From Diplonema japonicum (lineage: Eukaryota; Euglenozoa; Diplonemea; Diplonemida; Diplonemidae): a stretch of DNA of 64,000 nt. Below, in pieces: positions 22,231 to 31,029 of this stretch. The stretch covers positions 372,001 through 436,000 of the forward strand of contig OZ025680.1 in assembly GCA_964019335.1 (NCBI GenBank), written 5' to 3'. Numbering within the stretch: position 1 is the first letter of the stretch; every line of letters begins with the position of its first letter. The notes under the pieces were generated by a model that worked only from the letters and a program-made list of their open reading frames with translations, was not told the origin of the DNA and searched no databases. Position numbers and translations under genes: made by a program.

Positions 22231-25194
22231 GAAAAAATAAAGAGTACACAGAAGAGGGTTGTAAAATCTAAGTAAGCCCTCGCAGTGCTCGTTCTCTATG
22301 TCATCCCTTGCAGATGTTTCATTCATTTGCAGAAAACTGAATGCTGTGCCTGAAGGCATCATACAGTCACGTTGCTGCGTGGTGTGTGTTAAGGTCCTGC
22401 TCACCTGCAGCTGCCGTGCTGACTCGTAAGATATAAGCTCGAGAAGGACAGGGATCATAGCAGCAGAGGCGTCGGTACTACAAACGCGACGCGCGGGGGG
22501 AGGCAGGGGGGCGGGGCATTGTTCCATCCACTGTGCCTCAAGGATGGCACGTGCAGATGCTTCGATACTTAGCAAAGCTGCCAGACTACCAGCCCACATG
22601 TTGCATTCTGTGGTGCACAGTCCCGCACAGTCCTTATTAACAAAGTCTAAGCCTTGTTTCATCTCACGGTTCATGGCACCGATCTCGTCGCGCAAGGCGT
22701 GCAACTGCAGCTCTGTTTTGTCAGCTTTGCGTACCTCTCCTTCGATCTCCTCGTTATGTGCTGCTTTTTCCTTGTGCATTGTGTCTTGCAGGGTTGCTTT
22801 TGCTTTCTTAAGTACATCAACATCCTCTTCCACTTCAGCCACCTCGGAACAGAGCCCTCCTAGCCTTTCATACAAACCCGTCACATCATCCTCCAGACCT
22901 TCTGCCCGTGCAAGCAAACGCTGCTCGGCAGCTATCCCCCGCATCTCCATCCACCGATATTCATCCATCAGCCGTGAGGCTGTGTCCTGCTCTTCCGCCT
23001 CTATTACTTTTAGTCTTTCCACAGACTTAACTTCCAGGTCCTTCAGGGGACGGAACATACCATACAGCTCGGGGGTGTCAGGGTCCGCATCTGCAAGCAC
23101 CGCTATCTCTCTTTCCCTATCCACGAGATCGTTGCCTGCCTCACGCATCTTCCTTCGTAGCACTTCATACCCCACCAGCCTGTCCAGCAGCAGCAGCCTC
23201 TCGCCCGCCTCACTGTGCAGCATGTCTAATGACATCCGCAACTCCCTCACATACAGCGCCTCTCTCGCATTTTGCTTCTTATCAAGTGTTGTGGTCAGCT
23301 GGCGAAAGAACTCGACCGTTCCCTTTTGCTCCCTTGCGAGTTCCTCCTCTGTGTACAGGTTCTCCGCAAACTTGAAGCACCACGCCTGCGTTGCCATGGT
23401 AAAGATCCGCTGCTCCGCAACTTTGCAGGCTGCACTCCTGACGCCTGCCTCGTTGTGCACCGTGTTGATGGCATCACATGCAAGCTCATGGTGTTCCATG
23501 CTGTCCTGCAGCAGCATAGAAGCATCTGTGCCGACACTGCAGGCACCCCATGTTGGCATTCGCTGGGGGGGTTTGGGGGGGAACCTTGTGCACACTGTGC
23601 AAGGTGTCATCGGTTCTGAGGAAGACGACGACAAAGAGTCGTACACAAGCACTTCTTCTTCCTCCTCTTCAATCACTTCCTCCTCTTCAACCACATCCAT
23701 GCAATGGCTCTCATCACTCATCATGTCGTCATCGTCGGAGTCCTGCACATACGAGACGGGAGACTCACTCATAGGTGAGTACGTTAGCCTCTGTGTCACC
23801 GTAGCCACCGCAGGAGGGGGCGTGGTGATGACAGGAGAGGTACAGACGGGCATGTTGCCGTTAGTATCTATGGCCATGTCCTTCGCAACACCTGCCAGTA
23901 CGACAATACGTTGCACGATCTCCTCCTGTCGAATCCTTGCACGGGCTGATTCCTCTAGAATGTCCACTGTCCGCAGGACGTGTTCATTGCACTCTGGGAA
24001 CAACGCTTCGGTGTAGTACGTAACAACATCAAAAAAATGCGCCTGCTCATCAACAATGTTCAGCCTCAGAAGCTCCTCCTGTTCTTCCACCATAGTCTGC
24101 GGCAGTAAACTCACCCTGCACACCCGCTCAGACAACATAAGCGCTGCGAACTTTGTGTGCGGTGGGCAAAGCGTGCCTCGCCTATCTGGCTTCTTGTCTT
24201 TGAGGCTTTTCAAGAAGATGGCGTCTGCCAGCTTGACATCGAAGGCCTCGTGCAACTGCTGCACTTCCCGTGCGAACTCAGCTATGGTGCGTGCTTCCAG
24301 ATCGAAGGCTTTCCTCAGCTCGGACGCCTCGAAAATTTCGTTTCGTTTGATTCTGAATCTTTTTGTGTCCTCTTTATCGGTCAGAAGGAGGACCTGAGTG
24401 CTCAGGGACAGGGTGGTGGGGTTTTGTATCCGTATTTCCTCTCGCTGTTTGTCTAGGATCTCTTGGAAAGCCGGGACGGCTGCGAGGCGCGCCTTTGCCT
24501 GGTCTTGAAGAGTGGTGTCGAGAAGCCGTTCTTTCCAAAGGAAGACAGACCGTTCGTAAGGCTGCCGGTTGCGAAGCGCAACAAGTTCATCATGTTGAAG
24601 AACATGGTGCACAACGTGGTCCCGACGCCACTTGGCCTTGATGCTTAACCTTTCACGGGAGTGCACACGGCTATGTGCAGTCGGCGGTTGCTCGTGGTCT
24701 TTGGGTTCACCAGTGTGGGGCACCGCATGTGTGTCACCATCGGATGGGCTCAACAGGTGGCTAAGAACATCAGGATTGACCCATGGAAAACGGAAATTGA
24801 GAAATGCGGAAAGAATGATTTCAGAACGGGTCTTGACAGGACGCAGGTGTGCCATGTGTTGAAGGACTTCATCGAGAACCGAAGGTGATGTGAAGAGAAG
24901 GAGCATGTCTGCTGTTCGGGTGCCGACGTGGGCAGGGAAGATGTTGGGTAGCAAGCCGTTTTTAGATATTTTGCCGCTGCTTCGCAGGTGGTTGCCCTTT
25001 GCCAACAAACCCCCCACAAGCCTGCCGTGAAGCTCTACTTGCACTTCCATTGCATTGGCCGTGAACAGGATCCCCCCCCTTGCGATCGCCTCTTCTCCCT
25101 TCCTTACCGCCCCCACGCCATTTTTGCTTCGTAGAAGTACTACGCTGCACTTCACTTGCAGCAGCGTTCCCTCTCGCACCGGCGAGACTGGCAT
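22174..25194 (-). CDS. Large coiled-coil protein, function unknown
   Basis: Single-exon ORF of 1006 aa, ATG at 25194, stop TGA. I do not recognise the family. The first 100 residues are mixed (VKCSVVLLRSKNGVGAV and a LLLFTSPSVLDEVLQHMAHL helix). Residues 190-480 are charged and helical. Residues about 500-580 form an acidic, disordered linker with DSDDDDMMSDESH and a long Glu run. Residues about 610-900 are heptad-rich coiled coil (EEVDVL/LKKAKATLQDTMHKEK type), probably a structural or cytoskeletal rod. The last 30 codons read through a pyrimidine tract that looks like a splice acceptor for the next gene, so the true C-terminus may be shorter. Only 3 nt separate its stop from the ATG of the giant gene. 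Confidence 0.72.
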   Translation of the reverse strand: MPVSPVREGTLLQVKCSVVLLRSKNGVGAVRKGEEAIARGGILFTANAMEVQVELHGRLVGGLLAKGNHLRSSGKISKNGLLPNIFPAHVGTRTADMLLLFTSPSVLDEVLQHMAHLRPVKTRSEIILSAFLNFRFPWVNPDVLSHLLSPSDGDTHAVPHTGEPKDHEQPPTAHSRVHSRERLSIKAKWRRDHVVHHVLQHDELVALRNRQPYERSVFLWKERLLDTTLQDQAKARLAAVPAFQEILDKQREEIRIQNPTTLSLSTQVLLLTDKEDTKRFRIKRNEIFEASELRKAFDLEARTIAEFAREVQQLHEAFDVKLADAIFLKSLKDKKPDRRGTLCPPHTKFAALMLSERVCRVSLLPQTMVEEQEELLRLNIVDEQAHFFDVVTYYTEALFPECNEHVLRTVDILEESARARIRQEEIVQRIVVLAGVAKDMAIDTNGNMPVCTSPVITTPPPAVATVTQRLTYSPMSESPVSYVQDSDDDDMMSDESHCMDVVEEEEVIEEEEEEVLVYDSLSSSSSEPMTPCTVCTRFPPKPPQRMPTWGACSVGTDASMLLQDSMEHHELACDAINTVHNEAGVRSAACKVAEQRIFTMATQAWCFKFAENLYTEEELAREQKGTVEFFRQLTTTLDKKQNAREALYVRELRMSLDMLHSEAGERLLLLDRLVGYEVLRRKMREAGNDLVDREREIAVLADADPDTPELYGMFRPLKDLEVKSVERLKVIEAEEQDTASRLMDEYRWMEMRGIAAEQRLLARAEGLEDDVTGLYERLGGLCSEVAEVEEDVDVLKKAKATLQDTMHKEKAAHNEEIEGEVRKADKTELQLHALRDEIGAMNREMKQGLDFVNKDCAGLCTTECNMWAGSLAALLSIEASARAILEAQWMEQCPAPLPPPARRVCSTDASAAMIPVLLELISYESARQLQVSRTLTHTTQQRDCMMPSGTAFSFLQMNETSARDDIENEHCEGLLRFYNPLLCTLYFFSAKLAAPSPHSFTPQQAC

Positions 25195-25642
25195 TTTTTT
25201 TCTTTTTTTTTTTAATGTCCGCCGTCCCTTCCCAACTGGTACCGGGTGGGTTCCCTTTGATTGTTTGTTGTTCAAGCTAATGTTCAAAAAAAAAAAAAAA
25301 AAAAAGAATAATAATGAGGATAAGAACAAATTTGGCAAACGTAATAAACAAGGGACAAGAAAAGAAGAAGGGAAGGGGAGGGGAGGATATAATAATAAAA
25401 AAAAGAAGGGTGAAGTCAATAAGAAGAAAAAAAAGGGGGAGGGGGGTGGGGGTTTATGTGAAGATAACAGGAAGGGGGAATGGAAGCCGAACAATAAGAA
25501 AAAAACCTAAACATACTTTAAAAGGAAGAAGAGGGTTAAAAGGGGAAAAGGGTGGGGGGGGGGGGGGGGCACAATCAAAGTTCTTTTTTCTTTTGCTTCT
25601 TTTTTTTAAAACTAGTGCCGCATCATTCCCAACCCAGTATTT

Positions 25643-25798
25643 TTATGTTAAACTTGGGAGAGGAACTGAACGAAGCAACACCATACCCTTATTCTTACCC
25701 CTATGGGACGGGGGACCTTTTCTGAAGAACCGAAAAAAAGAAAATTACAAATGAAACAAATACCGAAGGCGCGAAGAACCGCCTCGACGCTTGTCCAT
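25643..25798 (-). CDS. Doubtful two-exon small basic peptide
   Basis: On the minus strand ATG at 25798 opens a 35-nt exon (MDKRRGGSSRLR) ending in a GTATTT donor. A 42-nt intron ends in CTTCAG and a second exon (25721-25643) continues in phase as KGPPSHRGKNKGMVLLRSVP and stops at TAA, for 37 aa in total. Splice signals and phase are acceptable and the peptide is basic like small ribosomal or nucleolar proteins, but I recognise no family. A chance match is quite possible. Confidence 0.22.
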
Positions 25799-26526
25799 GA
25801 TTTCTTTTCTTTTTTTTTTTCTTTCTGTTGTTTGCCCGATATTCGCTTTATTTATTTATTTATATTTTTTTTTTTCTCCTTCTCCTTTTCCCTTCCCTCC
25901 TAGGTTTTTATGACTTTTTTTTTCTCTTTGGGCACTTTTCTCCATTCAGTTTTTTTTTATGAGTCATGCACCAACATAGAAGTAGAAAGTAAAAAGGGAA
26001 AAAAAAAAAGAAAAAAAAAGAAGAGAAACTACGTTCTCAGACAGACATCTTAGGGTCTGCTCGGTTCGGGAATTTTTTTTCTTTGGTCGCAATAATTAAA
26101 TAAAAGGAAAAAGGGCATCATACTGAAAGGGGGAGTGGGGGGGGGGGGGGGGGGTAAACTTACGACGATTTGTATTTATTGAAAAAAAGCACACATTAAC
26201 TTTTTTCTTTTTGAAATTTCCTTTTTTTTTTCTCGGCGCACAATGCAAATGGCAAATGTTAAAAAGAAAAAGAGAGGGGAACGTCCCGAAAAACTTCGCT
26301 TAACTTTCCCCGTCCCCTATGCACCGCACGAAATCGACAAAATAAATTTTGATTCCAAATTATTATTTTTTTAAAAAAAGGTTGTGCATTTTTTTTTTCT
26401 TTGCTTTTTTTCTTTTTTTTTTTTTTGCACATAATTTTCAGCTGCTCCCTGGTCAACGAGGCAACTGAGGTGTGATTTGGAGGGGCAAAAAAATTTTTAA
26501 ACTATTCTTTTAAGGTATGCGTTTTT

Positions 26527-26800
26527 GCGCTCACCGGCCGAGCTGCGCTTAGTCGCCGTTGTCCCCGTTCTGGGGGCTCTGGCGGGTTCCTACTGCGGTG
26601 GTCATACTGCGGGGCAGCCTTGTCGGTGTCCGCGACAGGTACCTGTCCCGCAAGCCTTCGATGCTACTCATGGTTCGTTCCGGGAGTACTGGCCTCCTGT
26701 CATACCCGTGTGTGGTCGGTCCTCCGATACAGCGTAGGGAGTTGACGCGCTCCACTCGCGCCGCTGGGAACGCTACCCCTCTGCCATCAGCGTGGTTTAA
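26527..26800 (-). other. Isolated GC-rich island, exon or structured RNA
   Basis: About 275 bp of high-GC unique sequence sits abruptly inside AT-rich spacer. On the minus strand one frame stays open for over 80 codons across the island (for example ERTMSSIEGLRDRYLSRTP) and ends in TAA at about 26552. A GTGAGC donor-like site follows at about 26533. On the plus strand the island contains the perfect 14-base palindrome GACAGGTACCTGTC and is followed by an A run. It could be an exon of an unrecognised gene, a non-coding RNA or a retrocopy. I do not find tRNA, snRNA or SRP RNA signatures. Confidence 0.3.
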
Positions 26801-27351
26801 AAAAAAATAGGGAGAAAAAAAAAAACCCCCCATACAGTCAAAGCTTGACACTCACTCTTTGATTTTCTTCTCCCTCCCTCAATAGGGTAAGAAGATGGGG
26901 GAAAAAAAAAAAGAGGAATAAATAATACAGTACTTTTGACCGGAATTTAAAAAAAAAAAAAGAGGGAGAAAGGAGACAGAGGAAAAAATGGGGAGCAAAA
27001 AAGAAAATACTGTATTCTGCACGATAAGTAAAAGACGTTCAAATTTTTGCTCTTTCTCTTCTCTCCCCCCCCCTCCCCCCCCTTCTCCCTCTCCTCATTT
27101 CTTTTTTTTTCTTCCTCATAAGAAATCTTGTTACCATCTTCACACAAAAAAAACAGGGTGGGAGTGGGAGTGGGAGGGGAAGAGAAGTGGGGAATTGGTA
27201 GGGAAAAAAAAATTAGGGGAGAAAAACACAATATATATTTTTTTTTCCATCTCTCTCTTTCCTTTTTTTTTCTTTTATGTTACAGAACATAGAAACAAAA
27301 TAAAAATAAAAAACACATTTACAAAATAAAAGATGGGGGGGGGTAAAAAAT

Positions 27352-28672
27352 CTAGTAAAGGGTGGTTATCTCCCCACTTGCAGACAGGTTTCGGCTAACT
27401 GTTGAAACGCATTGAGAAAGGGAGCGCCGTGTCTTCTTGTCATCGAAGGGGCTTTTGGATTGGAAACAGTTTGAGGAAGATCTGCGGTAAAGCTTTGTCG
27501 GCAAGGAAATAGGAGGGGCGAAAGACGCCTTCCCTGTATCGGCCGACATTATATTCCCCGTGCTATTATTGTACATGTTCAAGGGGGTTCTTCTAGCTGC
27601 TGTAATGTGCACTCCAGGTTGCTGAGCCTGACCGCTCCCTCTAGCACTTAAGGGCATGCTACCACTCAGTTCTAAGTCGTCCAGCCCATCTGCTGTTGAA
27701 AGCCAGATTGCATATTTTCGAACGAAATTCACTTGATTCTGGCTCTCAACCGCCCTAGGGTCACGCCTTTTCCTGACAGTCGCGATTGCCTCGTCTGCTG
27801 TCTTCACTTCCCGGACCCGGAGCAACGCACATGCAGCGAGAAGTCCTTTTTTTTTTTTTTTTTTTTTTTTTTTGAAAAAAAAAAAATAACATACCCGCCC
27901 TGCCCACACCGCCTCTACAGTGTACCAAGACGCTTTTGCACTGTTTCACCTCTTCGATGACCGGTTGGATCACACTTTCATCGAAGCTTGCGCAGTCCGT
28001 CGGCGCTGCCATCTCTATCATCGGGTACTGCACGTACTTGATCTTCGACACCTTGCAGCACTCCACGTACTGTTCCGGCTTCACTCCGAGCGTCCTCAGC
28101 TCTGCGTTGTTCAAAAGGCACACCACCATGGAGAGGCCCGCCCTTTCCTTCACAGACAACAGGTCTTGTTTCAAAGACCGCGCGTAGGCTTTTCCATTCC
28201 GCCCTTGTTTCATTTTCTTCCCCGGGCACACGGATAGGAGGATCGACCCACCATCCTCGCTCATATAAGCACAAGAGCTTTTGAAAGGGTTCGCAGTCGA
28301 TGTCTCAGTGCGCTGTACTGGGAGTGGTGATGGGCTGGGGCGGCGGCTTGGAGGAATGGGCGGTGGTGCTGTGAAGCTAACGCTTTTCTTTATTTTTTCC
28401 CGTTCCAAGGCACAGCTTTTGCTTCTCGTCTTGGTCTCTGTTGTTCGTGTTGCGGGTGATGCAGGTGGCGTGCTTGCTGTTTTCTTTTTTGCAGTAGTAT
28501 AAGGTGGCGGGACCGCCCTCTTTATCACCCTCTTCTGCGTTCCACTAATCACCCTTGCAGGCACCACAACACCAAACGTGCTCGTCTGCGCCCTACATGG
28601 AGGCGAGCCGCTCCTGTTCGCACCCAGGAGACGACCCCTCTTGCTGAAGGTCTCCATCGTTAGAACAACCAT
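27352..28672 (-). CDS. CDKN3/KAP-like dual-specificity phosphatase
   Basis: Two exons, 28672-27895 and 27845-27352, joined across a 49-nt intron (GTATGT, then T and A runs, then AG) that splits the active-site loop. The product is 423 aa. The P-loop reads VHCRGGVGRAG, giving Cys252 and Arg258 of the CX5R motif, followed by LLAACALLR as in CDKN3 (KAP). The second exon supplies the helix reading AIATVRKRRDPRAVESQNQV, which is also KAP-like. KAP-type enzymes remove the activating-loop phosphate of CDKs, so a cell-cycle role is plausible but inferred. The N-terminal 120 residues are a basic, Pro/Ser/Thr-rich disordered tail absent from animal CDKN3. The C-terminal 100 residues are also low in order. 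No general acid Asp can be placed with certainty. Confidence 0.85.
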
Positions 28673-28939
28673 CCTGCTGGAAAAAGTTGATTTTTTTTTC
28701 TTTTTCTTTTTTTTTTTTTTTTTTTTTTTTTTATGGTTTGCAAAAAAAAAAAAAAATCAGAAAAAGAAAAGAAAACGTAGAAAACAAAAATCAGATCCTA
28801 CAAAAATAGTTTTTCCCCCCTCGTCAGGTTGTGCATCGGTTCGGGGGAATAAAATATTTCGGGACAAGCGCAGTTTTCTCCTTTTTTTTTTTTTTCTTCT
28901 TGAATCCACTAAGGACACTAAGCTGGGGGGTTCGGGCGC

Positions 28940-29396
28940 TTAGTCGAAAAGACCGAAGCCCATGTCATCGTCCTCCTCGGACTCCTCCTTGGGGGCCTGT
29001 GTTTTATTTTATTTTTAAGAAAACCATTCTTCCATACCGCAGCGGCCGCAGGGGCAGATGCGCCACCAGCAGCGGCGGCAGGGGCAGCGCCACCACCACC
29101 ACCACCACCAGCGGAGATCTGTGATATTTTTTTCATATTTTTTCAAAGAAAAATAAAAATTTCATACGTTGCTGAGCAGGTCCTTCAGCTCAATGCTGCC
29201 CAGAAGCTTCTCGAAGGTAGCGGCCTGGTTGCTCTTGACGGTGACACCCGCCGCCTGTGTTTTTTTTTTTTTTTTAAACTCTCCTTCCCTATACCTTGCA
29301 AGCAGCGGTGATGTTCGCTGCAGACTTGTCAACAGCGCAGTCCTCGCAGATGAGGGCAGCGTACATGCACGCAACTTCAGTAGTGGCAAGCGACAT
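28940..29396 (-). CDS. RPLP1: 60S acidic ribosomal protein P1
   Basis: Four exons (29396-29295, 29254-29168, 29118-29038, 28996-28940) with introns of 40, 49 and 41 nt, all phase 0, give 108 aa. The N-terminal dimerisation domain reads ATTEVACMYAALICEDCAV, then a Gly/Ala-rich hinge, then the universal acidic tail EESEEDDDMGFGLFD that binds elongation factors. Length and motifs are those of P1 rather than P2. Each intron begins GTAT and ends CAG. A long pyrimidine tract ending CTTCAG lies 27 nt before the ATG, with no coding exon upstream, consistent with a trans-splice acceptor or a 5' UTR intron. It is part of a small translation group with the next two genes. Confidence 0.97.
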
Positions 29397-29541
29397 TTTG
29401 GTAGTTGACGTCGGGGACAGAGTCTGAAGAGGTGCGGGAGGGAGGGAGGAAAATAGAAAGAATGAGAATAATGTGGATGTGATGGAAAAAAAAGAGAGAG
29501 AGGGGAAATGACCATATGATACAAGACTTTTTGTTTCACGA

Positions 29542-29907
29542 CTATTTCTTCGTTGCAGTTTTCTTCTTGATGACAGACAACTTCCGTCTCGCAGCCTCTT
29601 CCAGCGCTGCCTTAGCCGCGTCACACTTCACTTCACCAATCGGCTTGTCGAAGTTTTCGTAAATGTCGTGTGCAGTAGCAGTTCCGATGCGGTACTTCCG
29701 CTTCTTCTTCAGTCCGTGCGGCATCTTCATCAGCTTACCGTGTGCCATGTGACCCTTCACCGCTTCCTGTTTATTGATGTTGATGGGGTTTTTTTTTTTT
29801 TCCCCTTGTTATTAAACTACCGTTATTTTCTTCGGTGGGTTCCCCGCTTTCGTTGCCTCCTCCTGTGCAATCTTCTTCTTCTTCCTCGCCAATGTTTTTG
29901 ATACCAT
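29542..29907 (-). CDS. Small basic protein, function unknown
   Basis: Two exons, 29907-29821 and 29766-29542, joined across a 54-nt intron (GTAGTT...CAG) give 103 aa with a TAG stop. The protein is very Lys-rich: it starts MVSKTLARKKKKIAQEEATK, has GHMAHGKLMKMPHGLKKKRK in the middle, and ends SVIKKKTATKK. I do not recognise a family. Size, charge and position between RPLP1 (145 nt away) and RPL7 (165 nt away) suggest a ribosome- or nucleolus-associated protein. The first exon alone has a stop just past the donor, so splicing is needed for a protein of sensible size. The frame after the junction (EAVKGHMAHG) is clean. Confidence 0.7.
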
Positions 29908-30072
29908 TTTTTTTTTCTTGTGTTGTGTGTCTAAAATTTGTTTCGGTGGGTAATACCCGGTGGGGGGTGGGGGTAAAATAGTAGTAGGGACGGGGGGAGA
30001 GGACACCAAAAAAAACAAGTGATATAAAAAATTTTGCACTTCCATCAAATTCACATTCTAACTACCACGTGT

Positions 30073-30923
30073 TTAGATCATGCGGGCAAGAAGAGCGCTG
30101 TGAGGTGTTTGGGCAACTACAAAAAATAATAACATACTTGATGAGAGTCTCACGGTTGCCGTAGTCACCGCCCTCGACGAAGTGGGAGTTCTTGTACTTG
30201 ATACCACCGTTGGGGGTGCTCAGCTTGAAGGGCCAAAGGGTGTGGGCCACCTGGCTGAAGTGCTCACCCGAGGTGAGGAGCTGGTTGACAACGTCCTCGC
30301 TGCACATCACGGCACCCTTGGTCTTCTTCTCAAGAGCCTCCTCAACCACCTGGGTGAAAAAATGTTGGGAGGGGGGGGTAATCATACAGCGTTCTCAGAG
30401 ATGGGGATACGGTTGCCCTTCACCGACAGGTAGCCACGCTTGTACACCAGGGAGCGGACGGTGCTCAGGGAAGGGTATCTAAAGGATTTTTATTTAGTGT
30501 ATTTTTATTATTATCATACCCCCAGGCAACGAAGGCCTCAACCTTCTTCAGCATGTTGAGGGTGGCCTTGTTCAGCCTCACGAAGACACCAGTGTGGAGC
30601 TGCCTCAGACGGAGGAGTTGCAAGATCTTCCTGGGCTTGGGGGCGACGTCGTTGATACCCCTGATCCTCACCACGAAGGCGATCTTTGCGCCGGGCTCGC
30701 TGAAGAAGTTACCCTCCTTCTGGGCGGTCAGCTTCATGGACTTGAGCGTGTTGGCCTCAGCCTTGTACTGCTTGTTGTAAAGGGCAGCCTTCTTCATGTA
30801 CTGGCGGCGCTTCTCAACAGCGGACTCAGCCTTCTCAGCACCGGCGGCGGTGGCCTTTGCGGAGCTCTTGGCGGCAGCAGCCTGCGCCTTCTTCTGCTTC
30901 TCAGGAACGGGAACACGGGGCAT
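30073..30923 (-). CDS. RPL7: 60S ribosomal protein L7 (uL30)
   Basis: Four exons, 30923-30520, 30478-30388, 30349-30138 and 30097-30073, with introns of 41, 38 and 40 nt, all starting GTATG, give 243 aa (human L7 is 248). Hallmarks are in order: basic Ala/Lys-rich N-terminus, AFVVRIRGINDVAPKPRKIL, LLRLRQLHTGVFVRLNKAT, and a second-exon stretch VRSLVYKRGYLSVKGNRIPI. Near the C-terminus EGGDYGNRE is followed by the short last exon completing INALLARMI, as L7 should end. I chose the acceptor CACAG at 30098 over the earlier TGTAG because only it restores that ending. A core large-subunit protein. Confidence 0.97.
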
Positions 30924-31029
30924 TTTCCTTGCTTTGGATGGAAATGAACAACTTCTGCGGTGGTTGACGTTACTTGGCAAAAAAGAAATGAAATAACAAT
31001 AAGTTCAGGAGAAAAAAAAGGAGTACTCT

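Larger units (their letters stand above)
25195..27351. other. Long homopolymer-rich spacer
   Basis: About 2.1 kb with G runs at 25554-25569 and 26137-26154, and many A and T runs. Two islands of higher complexity are listed separately (25643-25798 and 26527-26800). A third small island at 26428-26456 (minus strand, reading SVASLTREQLKIM after a CACCTCAG acceptor-like site) may be an exon. Nothing else coding is seen. Confidence 0.4.

Noticed and set aside
22544-24016. 490-codon Ser-rich ORF on the plus strand
   Set aside because: It is antisense to the coiled-coil gene. Its Ser, Leu and Cys richness is what the complement of Glu/Lys/Ala codons gives, and it has no start context or motif.
26559-26810. 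Plus-strand 83-codon ORF over the GC-rich island
   Set aside because: Both strands of this island are open in one frame, and the plus-strand product has no feature favouring it. I kept only an unassigned island.
30098-30120. Upstream acceptor TTTTTTGTAG for the last RPL7 exon
   Set aside because: Using it gives a C-terminus unlike any L7. The CACAG 20 nt further on restores the conserved ending.
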